Origin: an uncultured Fretibacterium sp.
GTDB taxonomy: Bacteria > Synergistota > Synergistia > Synergistales > Aminobacteriaceae
Direction of reading: 5' to 3'
Length of the DNA stretch: 64,000 bases
Assembly (NCBI GenBank): GCA_937911045.1
Contig: CALEPX010000021.1
Span: 124,001 to 188,000 of the forward strand
Shown here: positions 27,290-36,842 of the stretch, piece by piece
Layout of the letters: each line of letters opens with the position of its first letter
How positions within the stretch are numbered: position 1 is the stretch's first letter
Program-made: the position numbers and the translations under genes
Notes under the pieces: model-generated
Database searches by the model: none
Seen by the model: the letters and a program-made list of their open reading frames with translations, nothing else
Told to the model about the DNA's origin: nothing

Positions 27290-28288
27290 TTAATTTCTCC
27301 TGAGTTTGTAATAGATTTTCGGACAGCAAATTATCGCGAGAGCTTTCAGGAATACTTCTGGTTTCTTGAGCAAATATTTTCCCGAACGCAGCAATATTCC
27401 CAGATTCTCATGTGAACGCAATGACGCAAAATTTTCCCAATCATCAGCTCTGGCAAAAATCGTGAATCGGCGAATCAGTGCTTCGGGTAATAACAGATTT
27501 TTCGCAATATTCGAGATCCGTCTTGATTGAGCGTGTTGAGCTAAATATTCTGCAACACGAAAATGCGCTTGTGTATTATGAGTGTAGCGTCGCAAAGTTT
27601 TCTCGGGAGTATTTCTGTCGCGAACTTGCCCCATTCCCGAATGATGAACGTATATATAAACGCAATCCGGAATGCACGAAATTCTCGCGGCTCTACAGAA
27701 AGTTTTCATCTGAAACTCAACGTCCTGACCAGCAGAGCAACCCGGTTCGAATCGCAAATTATTCTTGACCAGAAATTCTCGTTTATATAACGCGCTGCAA
27801 AAATGCGGAGAAATTTTCTTGAACACTCGCAAATATAGAGCTTCTTCGCCCGTCATGACTTGCGCAGGAATTTTCACGGGCAGAGTTTCGTCTGGTGTGG
27901 CGTTATCATAGCGATTGATGCAGCCTCCGAACGCAATATCTGAATCATATTTAAGAGCTGAACTGAGCAATTTCGAGACGAGATTTCTTTCGGATAAGTC
28001 ATCGCCGTCACAGAACCAGATGTATTCGCCGGTTGAGTTTGCTAATCCTGTGTTGCGTGCGACTGAAACTCCGGAATTTTTTTCGTGCGTGATTATCTTG
28101 AACTTGCGATTGCTGCGTGATAATAATTCCCGGGAAATTTCCAGAGTGTTGTCACTTGAGCAATCGTTCACCAGAATTATTTCCAGATTCGCGTAATCCT
28201 GAGCAATTACTGCTTCGAGTGTAAACGCGATTTTTGAGGCGTTATTGTACGTTGGAATTACTACGCTGACCAACGGGTTTTGATTCAT
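27290..28288 (-). CDS. Family-2 glycosyltransferase
   Basis: 332 residues. GT-A core: VSVVIPTYNNASKIAFTLE, VNDCSSDNTL, NSGVSVARNTGL and the DGDD metal site, followed by an Arg-rich, helix-rich C-terminus ending IYYKLRRN. It is a clear paralogue of the split gene at 25177..26212, but has no homopolymer at the equivalent place. It is first in the minus-strand glycan operon and divergent from the family-4 gene at 28371, sharing an 82-bp promoter region. Confidence 0.92.
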   Translation of the reverse strand: MNQNPLVSVVIPTYNNASKIAFTLEAVIAQDYANLEIILVNDCSSDNTLEISRELLSRSNRKFKIITHEKNSGVSVARNTGLANSTGEYIWFCDGDDLSERNLVSKLLSSALKYDSDIAFGGCINRYDNATPDETLPVKIPAQVMTGEEALYLRVFKKISPHFCSALYKREFLVKNNLRFEPGCSAGQDVEFQMKTFCRAARISCIPDCVYIYVHHSGMGQVRDRNTPEKTLRRYTHNTQAHFRVAEYLAQHAQSRRISNIAKNLLLPEALIRRFTIFARADDWENFASLRSHENLGILLRSGKYLLKKPEVFLKALAIICCPKIYYKLRRN

Positions 28289-28370
28289 GTGACGTTCCCT
28301 TCAGATTTGCAAAACTTTTTTGTCGATTATATCATTTTGCGAAAACTGCGAAAACTCTGAGGTGTTAAAC

Positions 28371-29375
28371 ATGAAAATTTTGCACATAGTTCCGGAATTT
28401 GAAGAAGGCGGCGTTGAGCGTTACGTTCTGAGCTTGATACACGAACAAGTCAAACGCAATCACGAAATCACACTCGCAACTGCTGGCGGAAAACTCGAAA
28501 AATTTTTGCCGGAGAAAATCACGCTGGTCAAATTGCCGGTTCATAAAAAAAATCTTTTCACTGGAATTTACTGTGCGCTGAAATTATTTCGGGTTCGGAA
28601 TTGGGATATTATTCACGCGCATTCACGGGTTCCGGCTTGGATAGCTTGGCTGCTGTCGTCTATTTCCGGAATCAAATGGCTGATGACCGCACACGCTCCG
28701 TACTCGCTGAACTTTGGAATTTTGCCGTTACGACACGCGGACGGAATTATATTTTGCTCGGACTCGGTCGAGAAACATTTGCGAAATTATTTGCGCGATA
28801 ACAAACCAGAAACTCTAATCACGATCCCGAACGGCTTCCAGGAACCAGAATTTGCGTGGCAGGGCGCGAGTCACAAGTTGCTGTTCGTCGGGTATTTGTC
28901 GAAGCGTAAGGGGCTGGATATTGCTTTGAATGCGTTGGGAAATTTGCTGGATTACGATTGGACGCTGGATATTCTGGGCGATGGTTCTGAGCGTAATAAT
29001 CTGGAATCGCTCGTGAAAAATCTGGGCATTAACTCTCGCGTGAAATTCTTCGGGTTCAGAGACGATGCTGCGAAATTCATGAGTAAGTCTGGCTGTTTAT
29101 TATTTCCGTCGTATCAAGAGGGGTTGCCGTTGACGGTGAACGAGGCTCTGAGTGTTGGGATTCCGGTTTTAGCGTCGAATATCGAGCCGTTAAGAGCAAT
29201 TTCGGGTTCACCTGAGAAATTAATTCCGGTTGGAGACGTGAAAGCCTGGGAAAATGCGATCAGAAACTTTCTTGAGACAGGGAACGCCAGTCCGTTATCG
29301 CTGCAAAAATTAATCTCGTTTGACGAAACTGTGAATCGTATCGAAGAATTTTACGCGAGAATATTATTATCTTAG
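28371..29375 (+). CDS. Family-4 glycosyltransferase
   Basis: 334 residues from the ATG at 28371, with GAGGTG 7 bases upstream; an upstream frame extension to 28320 has no such site. The acceptor domain starts KILHIVPEFEEGGVERYV and the donor domain has FVGYLSKRKGLDIAL and SYQEGLPLTVNEALSVGIP (EX7E). It is probably a lipopolysaccharide/exopolysaccharide transferase of the same cluster but is transcribed oppositely. Its 3' end overlaps the convergent AlgJ-like gene by 9 bp. Confidence 0.92.
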   Translation: MKILHIVPEFEEGGVERYVLSLIHEQVKRNHEITLATAGGKLEKFLPEKITLVKLPVHKKNLFTGIYCALKLFRVRNWDIIHAHSRVPAWIAWLLSSISGIKWLMTAHAPYSLNFGILPLRHADGIIFCSDSVEKHLRNYLRDNKPETLITIPNGFQEPEFAWQGASHKLLFVGYLSKRKGLDIALNALGNLLDYDWTLDILGDGSERNNLESLVKNLGINSRVKFFGFRDDAAKFMSKSGCLLFPSYQEGLPLTVNEALSVGIPVLASNIEPLRAISGSPEKLIPVGDVKAWENAIRNFLETGNASPLSLQKLISFDETVNRIEEFYARILLS

Positions 29376-30641
29376 CTCGAACACATTTGCGCTGTATTCA
29401 GTCGTAGTTGTGTCCAGCATTTGCGGATTGTAAATCACCATTACGAGATCGGGTTTATTTTTCGCGATGTAAGTTCTAATGCTGCCGGTGAAATCTCTGG
29501 GATCGATTGCGTCAATATCCGTAACGCCGAGTGCAAGAAACGGTACGATTGTGCTTGAATACGACTCTTTGATCATGAGGATTTTGCCGGTTTTGTTGGG
29601 TAGCAATTCGTTGTGAATTTTCGCAAAAGGCTGTCTGCCGCGATTGTAAACTCTGTAAGCTCCGAGCTTGTAGTAATCGATTCGTTCGAGCTGCGTCATG
29701 TCGCACGTAATCATAAAATCCCCGGTCTCGTTAATTCTCAAGTTCGGGATTTCGAAATGCAGGCGCGTCTCAAAATTCGGTGTGATAAGCGTGAAGTCTT
29801 CAGGCTGAGTTTTTGCGAGCGTAACTTTCTTGCCCTGCGAACCGAGGAAATATTTCGGGTAAATCTTGAACGTGAAATTCTCCGGCTTCAGAATATCCGG
29901 ATCGACGTTCCACGAAAAATCCCTGCGCAAAAATTCGAGAATGTGGCGTGTTGCCCAAAGTCCGGTCTCAGCTTTCCAATGATGATCTGTTATGTAAAAC
30001 GATTCATGATGCTTTAGATTGTCGGAATGCAAATTCTCGCGCAGATCGTAATTTTTCACGTCCGAATCGCTTAGCATCTTCAGAAATTCGTCCTGATTCT
30101 GGTTTGAGAAGTCCAGAACTCCGGAGATATTCGCGTCATCAAATCTGCAGACCTTCCCGGGTGTAGCAACGTAGCAAAAATCGATCCCGTTTGATTCGCA
30201 GAATTTCGAGAATGCAATTATGGATTCTGCCTGATGTGTCATGTCAAATTTCTGAACGTAATTCGTCAAGTAACCGTCACTTAATTTTATGACACCGTTA
30301 TATTCCGCAGCAGCAACGACGTTCCAACCGAGGATTTGCTCGTATTTTTTCGCAGCTTCGACAAGTAATTTCAGCTCTGTAAGATTTCGCGATATTGCAG
30401 CCGCACTTCCCTTCCTGAAATATTTCTTAATGAACGAGTTCATATCGTGATTTTCACCGGAGATTTGCGGATTTTCGAACGGATATAATTTTCGCCAGTC
30501 GATTTTCAAGACGGATTTTTTCGCAGCGTACTCGCCCGAATTGCCGGAGATTTTCTCATAAGCCAACGTCACGAGAACATAACACATGAACGACGCAATC
30601 ATAATCACGAATATCACAGCCGTAAATTTTTTTGCACGCAT
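29367..30641 (-). CDS. AlgJ/AlgX-like SGNH acetyltransferase-type protein (DHHW family)
   Basis: 424 residues from the ATG at 30641, with GGGGGTG upstream. One N-terminal membrane anchor (residues about 8-30) leads to a periplasmic domain with VATPGKVC and the diagnostic TDHHW motif of DHHW/AlgX-AlgJ proteins. Such proteins pass acetyl groups, delivered by an MBOAT partner, onto polysaccharide. The MBOAT gene lies directly upstream (15 bp), so the two form an O-acetylation module for the surface glycan. The exact polymer is unknown. Confidence 0.88.
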   Translation of the reverse strand: MRAKKFTAVIFVIMIASFMCYVLVTLAYEKISGNSGEYAAKKSVLKIDWRKLYPFENPQISGENHDMNSFIKKYFRKGSAAAISRNLTELKLLVEAAKKYEQILGWNVVAAAEYNGVIKLSDGYLTNYVQKFDMTHQAESIIAFSKFCESNGIDFCYVATPGKVCRFDDANISGVLDFSNQNQDEFLKMLSDSDVKNYDLRENLHSDNLKHHESFYITDHHWKAETGLWATRHILEFLRRDFSWNVDPDILKPENFTFKIYPKYFLGSQGKKVTLAKTQPEDFTLITPNFETRLHFEIPNLRINETGDFMITCDMTQLERIDYYKLGAYRVYNRGRQPFAKIHNELLPNKTGKILMIKESYSSTIVPFLALGVTDIDAIDPRDFTGSIRTYIAKNKPDLVMVIYNPQMLDTTTTEYSANVFELR

Positions 30642-30656
30642 AATTTGCACCCCCAG

Positions 30657-32027
30657 TTAGAAATTAAAGTATATGAACGGATTGTACATGGAATTTATGA
30701 TTTCCAGAACGGATAATATCAGCACGAGAATCAGGAATATTTGTTCGAGCCATTCAAGAGCAAATTTCTCGCGCAATTTCGGAATCACCGGACAACAGCC
30801 AACGCACGCGATGATTAATAACAGCCAAGAGCCGTGAACGTACTCGAAAAATCCCGAATCGCAAAAGACATTCGCGTTTAATCCAAACAACGATTTCAGG
30901 AAATGCCAGCCCGACAGAGTATCTTTCGAACGCAGAAATACCAACGCAAACGCAGCTACGAGATTCGCATAAACCGGTGAAAATATTCCGAACGTTTTTC
31001 TGACATCAATTTTGCTCTCGAACATTAAGAACGCGAAATGAATCATGCCCCATACGATGAACGACCATTCTGCGCCGTGCCAAATTCCGGTTAATAGCCA
31101 GACTGTGAATATATTCAAGATATGCCGGGATTCACTCACGCGACTGCCGCCCATCGGAATGTAAACGTAATCGCGAAACCATTCAGAAAGCGAAATGTGC
31201 CAACGCCGCCAAAATTCTTGAATACTCTTAGAAATATACGGATACCGGAAATTCTCTTGAAAATGAAATCCGAACATCAAGCCAAGCCCAATCGCCATGT
31301 CACTGTAACCCGAAAAATCGAAATAAATCTGCAACGACCACGTAAACAATCCCAGCCACGACATCATAACCGACGGATTCGGCATGTAATCGAAAATATT
31401 ATCCGTGATTTGCGCGAGAAAATTCGCTAGCAAAACTTTCTTGCCCAAGCCATAAACGAATCTCTGAACACCTTCGGCAAAATTCGCGAAACTCTCGTGA
31501 CGATTCATGATTTCGGCTTCGATTTGTCCGTAACGAACGATTGGTCCGGCGATTAACTGCGGAAAAAACGATATGTACAAGACCAGATTCAGCAAATTTT
31601 TCTGCACCTGAGCTTTCCCGTAATACACATCGAAAACGTAAGACATCATTTGGAACGTGAAGAACGAAATCCCGATTGGCAGCGCGATATTCACTCGAAC
31701 ATTTTCCCAGCCCGTCAGATTCGCAATATTTCCGGATATAAACGTAGCGTATTTGAAAATCCCGAGCAATCCAACGTCGAATACTATCGCGATTAACATG
31801 AAAAATTTCCGGCTCGAATCATGCTTTGACATTTGCAAAACCAGATACCAGTTCAGAACAATCGACGCCAGCATAATCAGAACGAAAAACGGCTCTCCCC
31901 ATGCGTAGAAGAATATGCTCGCGAAAAGCAATATCATGTTACGAACGTTACGCGCCTTCACGCAATAATAAAGCCCAAGCAGCACCGGCAAAAACACGAA
32001 CAAAAATACATCCGACGAAAATACCAT
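30657..32027 (-). CDS. MBOAT-family O-acyltransferase (AlgI-like)
   Basis: 456 residues from the ATG at 32027, with GGGGGAAA upstream. About ten membrane helices; the MBOAT core shows FRYPYISKSIQEFWRRWHISLSEW-type sequence and the catalytic His in TGIWHGAEW. AlgI-like proteins move acetyl groups across the membrane for polysaccharide O-acetylation, here paired with the downstream DHHW protein. Confidence 0.94.
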   Translation of the reverse strand: MVFSSDVFLFVFLPVLLGLYYCVKARNVRNMILLFASIFFYAWGEPFFVLIMLASIVLNWYLVLQMSKHDSSRKFFMLIAIVFDVGLLGIFKYATFISGNIANLTGWENVRVNIALPIGISFFTFQMMSYVFDVYYGKAQVQKNLLNLVLYISFFPQLIAGPIVRYGQIEAEIMNRHESFANFAEGVQRFVYGLGKKVLLANFLAQITDNIFDYMPNPSVMMSWLGLFTWSLQIYFDFSGYSDMAIGLGLMFGFHFQENFRYPYISKSIQEFWRRWHISLSEWFRDYVYIPMGGSRVSESRHILNIFTVWLLTGIWHGAEWSFIVWGMIHFAFLMFESKIDVRKTFGIFSPVYANLVAAFALVFLRSKDTLSGWHFLKSLFGLNANVFCDSGFFEYVHGSWLLLIIACVGCCPVIPKLREKFALEWLEQIFLILVLILSVLEIINSMYNPFIYFNF

Positions 32028-32131
32028 GATTTCCCCCAAAAAAATTTCCCCTCTGTTACAATCCGCCACGATTATTTGCGAATTATTAACAAAGGGGAAT
32101 TATTCATGCAATCAAATTGCCAGTTAGTATG

Positions 32132-34042
32132 CTAGATATCTGCTCCGAATTTCACATCATCGTAGTCATCGCTGTTCGTTAATAACACGACGACTGTTTC
32201 GGGGTGATTTGCTGCTTTGATCTTGTTGCGATCGAACTTCATGAGCTTCTGTCCCTTCTTGACCTTGTCGCCTTCCGCAACGAAATCTTCGAAGCCGTCG
32301 CCCTTCATTTCGACTGTGTCAACGCCGACGTGAATCAAAATTTCCATGTCGCCGGGGCCAGTGATTCCGATTGCGTGTTTGCTCTCAGCAACTGAAGAAA
32401 TTTCGCCGTCAACTGGTGAGTAAACTACGTCATCTTCGGGTTCAATGCCAACGCCCTGACCGAGAGTTCCTGCAGCAAATGTCGGGTCTTTGATCTCAGT
32501 ATACGGGATCACTTTGCCTTCGACTGGCTGAGCAATTTCACCGGCTGAGCATTTGATTACGCTCTTGAATTCGAGAATTTTCTCGGGGATTTTTTCGGGT
32601 TCGGCTGCGGCTGCTGGGGCTTCTTCGATTTCTTCGTGCCATAAAGTCCAAGCTAACACGAACGCAATACCGCCGGAAATCGCGAGCAAAATTGTGTACT
32701 GAACGGGCTGCGCAATCGTCAAATATCCCGGAATGCCTGTTACGCCGTAAGCTTTCGCACCGATTCCCAGGAACGCGCCGAAAATTGAGCCAATCGTGCC
32801 GCCGATCATTCCTGCTAAGAACGGCTTGAAGAATCGCAAATTAACACCGAAAATTGCCGGCTCAGTAATTCCCAACGCTGCCGAAATTGATGACGGAATC
32901 GCAACGACTTTCGTACGGTTATTACGCGCTTTCAAACCTACAGCCAAGCACGCTCCGAACTGTGCGAAATTCGCTGCTGAAGCTATCGGCATCCACGTGT
33001 TCAAGCCTACGTCTGTCAACATTCCTGCTTCGATTACGTTGTACATATGGTGCAATCCCATAACGACCGTCCAAGGATAAATTGCTCCCATTACGCCCGC
33101 TCCGATCGGGTTCTTAACGAGAACTGTAGCTCCGGCTAACACCCATGACTCAAGCTGTGAGAAAATCGGTCCAATAATCGTAAATGTCAGGAACGTCGTA
33201 AGCAAAACTGTGCAGAACGGCGTTATAAACAAGTCCAACATTTCGAGTACGTGCTTATGGAACCATTTCTCGATCATGCACATAAGCCAGACTGCGATCA
33301 TGACAGGAATAACGTGTCCCTGATAGCCAACTCGTGAAATCGATCCGACAATCCATTCACCGATTTTCAACTCGCCAAGCAATTTCCAACTCGGGATAAT
33401 TCCGTCAGTCACGCCAAAGAACGCGTTAATAGCTTCAGGACTTCCCGCGACCCATGCGTTCAATAAGCCGGAGTGAATCATTACAAGTCCGATTACAGCT
33501 CCCAAGAAAGTATTTCCGCCGAAAACTCTAGCCGTAGAAATTGCAACGATAACCGGCAAATACGCAAATGCTGTGTTCGCGACCATATCCAAGAATCCGT
33601 ACCAGTCTGAACTGGCGAAATCCGGGTAAACTTTGCCCAACGCTTCGACAAGTCCCATCATTAAGCCCGACGCAACGATTGCAGGCAAAATTGGCACGAA
33701 TACGTCACCGATTGCCTTCAAAATACGTTTCCAAATCGGTTGAGCAGCGGCAGCAGCAGCTTTGACATCATCTTTCGTAGCTTCTGACATGCCAGTAATC
33801 GATAAAAACTCGGCGTAAACTTTGTTGACAGTTCCAGTTCCGATTATCAACTGCAACTGACCGTTGTTCTCGAACATGCCCTTCACGCCATCGACATTTT
33901 CGAGAACTTTGCGATTGACCTTATTATTATCTTTAATAACAAGGCGTAAACGTGTAGCACAATGAGCAGCTTGAGCGATATTATCTCTGCCGCCGATATT
34001 AGCTACGATTTCCTCCGCGCACTTTCTGTAATCCAGTGCCAT
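32132..34042 (-). CDS. PTS beta-glucoside/sucrose-type permease, EIIBCA
   Basis: 636 residues, ATG 34042 with GGGAGG upstream. The order is EIIB (residues 1-85, phospho-cysteine in AHCATRLRL at residue 28), EIIC (about 105-455, around ten helices, GITEPAIFG signature) and EIIA of the glucose type (about 490-636, ILIHVGVDTV with the active His). It imports and phosphorylates a disaccharide or glucoside; sucrose or trehalose are the likeliest. It follows a HAD phosphatase gene by 36 bp on the same strand. An amylosucrase at 52.8 kb would also use sucrose. No phospho-glucosidase is adjacent. Confidence 0.92.
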   Translation of the reverse strand: MALDYRKCAEEIVANIGGRDNIAQAAHCATRLRLVIKDNNKVNRKVLENVDGVKGMFENNGQLQLIIGTGTVNKVYAEFLSITGMSEATKDDVKAAAAAAQPIWKRILKAIGDVFVPILPAIVASGLMMGLVEALGKVYPDFASSDWYGFLDMVANTAFAYLPVIVAISTARVFGGNTFLGAVIGLVMIHSGLLNAWVAGSPEAINAFFGVTDGIIPSWKLLGELKIGEWIVGSISRVGYQGHVIPVMIAVWLMCMIEKWFHKHVLEMLDLFITPFCTVLLTTFLTFTIIGPIFSQLESWVLAGATVLVKNPIGAGVMGAIYPWTVVMGLHHMYNVIEAGMLTDVGLNTWMPIASAANFAQFGACLAVGLKARNNRTKVVAIPSSISAALGITEPAIFGVNLRFFKPFLAGMIGGTIGSIFGAFLGIGAKAYGVTGIPGYLTIAQPVQYTILLAISGGIAFVLAWTLWHEEIEEAPAAAAEPEKIPEKILEFKSVIKCSAGEIAQPVEGKVIPYTEIKDPTFAAGTLGQGVGIEPEDDVVYSPVDGEISSVAESKHAIGITGPGDMEILIHVGVDTVEMKGDGFEDFVAEGDKVKKGQKLMKFDRNKIKAANHPETVVVLLTNSDDYDDVKFGADI

Positions 34043-34078
34043 GACAAAAACCTCCCTGAAAATTAAAAAGTTAAAAAG

Positions 34079-34906
34079 TTAAAATAATTTTAAATCCGCA
34101 AACGCTTTTGCAAGTCCGTCGTCACTCACTGAAGGACATACTATATCAGAAAGTTTCTTCAGAGCTTCCGCACCGTTTGCCATACAGACGCTAGTACCGA
34201 CCGTCCGTATCATTTCCAAATCGTTCATGCTGTCACCGAAGCCATACGTGTCAGATTTTTCGACGCCATATTTTTTCGCGATAATCTCAACGCCGAGACC
34301 CTTGCTAAATTTGCGATTAATCAATTCGCCGTTCATGCAATTATGAGCCTTGACTTCCTGGATCACGAAATCGAAATCCTGACCCAGTAATTTACGCGCC
34401 GGATCGAGTTGCGAATCTTTCTGACACATAATCACGACTTTGTAAATCGGGCTGCCGTCATATTGCGACATTGGTTTGATCCCAAGATTTGACGACAAAG
34501 CTTTGCGCCAACGTTCGATCTCAGAATTTCCCTCGGATTGTCCCTTCAGAAAATCCCCGAGATTCTCGTCACCCCACGAGCCGTCTTTCGCTTCAATCGT
34601 GCAGAATACGCCGTTATCATGTAAAGATTTCAACGCAATATCACGCTGTTCGTCAGTCATCGGGCAATCGAACAAGACTTCCTCAGCATTTTCTCCGACA
34701 GCAACATAGCCGCCAGCACACGAGATCATGCCGTCGAATCCCAGCTTGAACACGGGCATTAGCATATCAGGATTACGCCCTGTGCATAAAAAAACTTTGT
34801 TGCCAGCTTCACGAGCTTTTTTGATTGCTTCGAGAGCACTTTTTGGCGGAGTATTTTCGCCCGGATTTGTGAGCGTTCCGTCAATATCCAAAAATATTAA
34901 TTTCAC
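34079..34906 (-). CDS. Cof-type HAD-superfamily phosphatase
   Basis: 275 residues from a GTG at 34906 with GGAGG upstream. HAD motif I FLDIDGTLTN, motif II LCTGR, the C2-type cap, and motifs III/IV AKKYGVEKSDTYGFGDSMNDLEM are all present. These enzymes dephosphorylate sugar phosphates or nucleotides. Its position upstream of the PTS gene suggests a sugar-phosphate substrate. Confidence 0.92.
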   Translation of the reverse strand: MKLIFLDIDGTLTNPGENTPPKSALEAIKKAREAGNKVFLCTGRNPDMLMPVFKLGFDGMISCAGGYVAVGENAEEVLFDCPMTDEQRDIALKSLHDNGVFCTIEAKDGSWGDENLGDFLKGQSEGNSEIERWRKALSSNLGIKPMSQYDGSPIYKVVIMCQKDSQLDPARKLLGQDFDFVIQEVKAHNCMNGELINRKFSKGLGVEIIAKKYGVEKSDTYGFGDSMNDLEMIRTVGTSVCMANGAEALKKLSDIVCPSVSDDGLAKAFADLKLF

Positions 34907-34972
34907 GATTCAGCCTCCATTTTCATTCAGAATTTTCACATGTAATTATTTTACGCTTAAGTTGCCAATTTT

Positions 34973-36004
34973 TCACACTTTTGTCTCGAAAAATTGCGGG
35001 TACAAACGCAAGACTTCAGCAATTTGTTCATTATTCAAAATTCCACTTGATAACAAACCTTGTGCAAAATCACGTCCTTGTCTCATGCCTTGTTCAATGC
35101 CTTGTTCAATGCCTTGTTTTACACCTTGTTCAATGCCTCGTTTTATACCCAGCTCAATTCCTTTATCGCGCGCACACTCGTACTCAATGACTGCCAAAAA
35201 GTCCGGTCTATCACGCATTCCCTTTCCCTCCTCGATTTCTGTAATATAACTATGATATTGTCTTCGCAAAACATTGTCCCTTAATCCAACAATGTAATTA
35301 ACATATCTCAGAATTCCACGACGTTCAAACTCATTGAAACCATGTTTGAACAAAATCTTTACAATGCGCTTCAAGTACGCAAATTTTTTCGACTCGTTGT
35401 TCTTGCTGCGAACCGCAAATTTCACAGCTAACAAAAACAAGTCAATCTTATTGCCGCTCGTTTCAAGTTCCTCATCGCTGAATTTGTACGCCTCAAAAAA
35501 ATTATACCTGTACTTGACCAACGTTCCGAAATATTCCGTCTCGTAAATCCCGAGAGCCTTTTCTTTCTTTGGTCGACGCGCCGTCAATATCACCAACGAA
35601 ACTATATTCTTTCGATAATGCGCAAACAACATGCAATAATACAGGAACATTCTGTACGAAATATCCGCGCCGCCCTTGCCCTGAACTTCGATATGCAGCA
35701 GCAGCCACTTCTCATCTCCGTCCTTCATCGGAACTTTCACAAGCTCGTCAACAAATAACGGCGAATTGTGAGAATCAGTCTCAGGCAGCCCAAGAATATC
35801 TCGCAACTCTTTGTCCAGAAATTCAGGCGTTCCGGATAAATCCGCCTCAGCGTACAAATCCGGCAAAAATCTTTCCAGAACTTCACGCCAATATTCTTCG
35901 ATGACGTCCTTCCAAAAGCCATCGAAATCGCTGACAAATTCTCCAGCTTCATCAAGCCATTTGCTAATATCGTACTTCGATGCAATATTATTCTCGATAT
36001 TCAT
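34973..36004 (-). CDS. Rpn-family PD-(D/E)XK nuclease / putative transposase
   Basis: 343 residues. The N-terminal half has the nuclease core typical of Rpn/PDDEXK_2 proteins (FVDELVKVPMKDGDEKWLLLHIEVQG, with the D..E-x-Q residues, then YRMFLYYCMLFAHY). The C-terminal region holds about seven four-residue repeats of the type GIEQ, coded by 12-bp DNA repeats, before a final helix. Rpn proteins promote RecA-independent DNA exchange or act as phage-related nucleases and often occur in many copies. The best ribosome-binding site (GGAGG) lies unusually far, about 21 nt, from the ATG. Confidence 0.85.
   Translation of the reverse strand: MNIENNIASKYDISKWLDEAGEFVSDFDGFWKDVIEEYWREVLERFLPDLYAEADLSGTPEFLDKELRDILGLPETDSHNSPLFVDELVKVPMKDGDEKWLLLHIEVQGKGGADISYRMFLYYCMLFAHYRKNIVSLVILTARRPKKEKALGIYETEYFGTLVKYRYNFFEAYKFSDEELETSGNKIDLFLLAVKFAVRSKNNESKKFAYLKRIVKILFKHGFNEFERRGILRYVNYIVGLRDNVLRRQYHSYITEIEEGKGMRDRPDFLAVIEYECARDKGIELGIKRGIEQGVKQGIEQGIEQGMRQGRDFAQGLLSSGILNNEQIAEVLRLYPQFFETKV
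35083..35155 (-). repeat. 12-bp tandem repeats coding for GIEQ units
   Basis: About six copies of a 12-bp unit (CAATGCCTTGTT on the plus strand) within the Rpn-type gene. The period is a multiple of 3, so copy-number change alters protein length without a frameshift. Confidence 0.85.
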
Positions 36005-36080
36005 ACTCGCTTGGCAAAAACAAATCCTCCGTTTTTGATATTCGCTTAGATTTTATAATATCGCTATGGATTTAGCAAAA

Positions 36081-36842
36081 TTATATTTTTCCACGAAATT
36101 CGTGCGAGAAATTTGCGTCGTATAGTCTGGACTTGTTCGAAAGATTCTTCCCGTCAAGAAATTTCCCAACCAGAATTATTCCGGTCTTGCTTATGCCGGC
36201 ACTTTCGACTAATTCAGGCAACGTTCGCAGATTCCCGGATATTATTCTCTCGTCACGCCACGAAATCTTGTACGCCAACGCAGCCGGTATTTCCGGAGAA
36301 TTTCCAGCAGCAATTATTTCCGCACAAACTTCACGCACCATTCCTGCCGACAAAAATATCGCCATCGAGCAGCCATGACCTGCCAAAAATCGTAAACTCT
36401 CACGCTCCGGGACTGGTGTTCTGCCTGAATGCCGCGAAATTATCAGAGTCTGAGTTAAATCCGGAATCGTGTACTCAACCTGCAAACTCGCAGCCGCTGC
36501 ACAAAACGAGCTAACACCAGGGACAATTTCGAACGCAACATTTTTATCACGCAAAATTCGCATCTGTTCGTTAATCGCGCCGAATATCGCAGGATCTCCA
36601 GAATGCAATCTCACAATCAGCAAATTTCTCGAATCAGCGTCTAGCATTTTCGCCGAGATTTCCTGCAACGTCATTCCAGCACTGTCACAAATTTCGCAGT
36701 CATCTTTCGCATATTCAGAAATCAATTCCGGATTCACAAGTGAGCCAGCGTAAATTATCACGTCAGCTTTCCGCAGCAAATTCGCTCCCCGAACTGTTAT
36801 CAAATCCACAGCTCCCGAACCGGCTCCGACGAAATATATCAC
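36081..36842 (-). CDS. cbiF: Cobalt-precorrin-4 C11-methyltransferase
   Basis: 253 residues. Tetrapyrrole methylase fold: FVGAGSGAVDLITVRG, YAGSLVNPEL (the CbiF/CobM signature), VRLHSGDPAIFGA, VPGVSSF and SRHSGRTPVPE. Uses SAM in anaerobic or aerobic corrin ring synthesis. The GTG start overlaps the hisIE stop by 4 bp and AGGAGAAG lies just before it, so it is translationally coupled to histidine genes. Other cbi genes are not adjacent. Confidence 0.94.
   Translation of the reverse strand: MIYFVGAGSGAVDLITVRGANLLRKADVIIYAGSLVNPELISEYAKDDCEICDSAGMTLQEISAKMLDADSRNLLIVRLHSGDPAIFGAINEQMRILRDKNVAFEIVPGVSSFCAAAASLQVEYTIPDLTQTLIISRHSGRTPVPERESLRFLAGHGCSMAIFLSAGMVREVCAEIIAAGNSPEIPAALAYKISWRDERIISGNLRTLPELVESAGISKTGIILVGKFLDGKNLSNKSRLYDANFSHEFRGKI

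Noticed and set aside
27700..27760. tRNA-like GGTTCGAATC sequence
   Set aside because: It lies inside a glycosyltransferase coding region with no acceptor or anticodon stem around it. No tRNA was recognised elsewhere in the window either.
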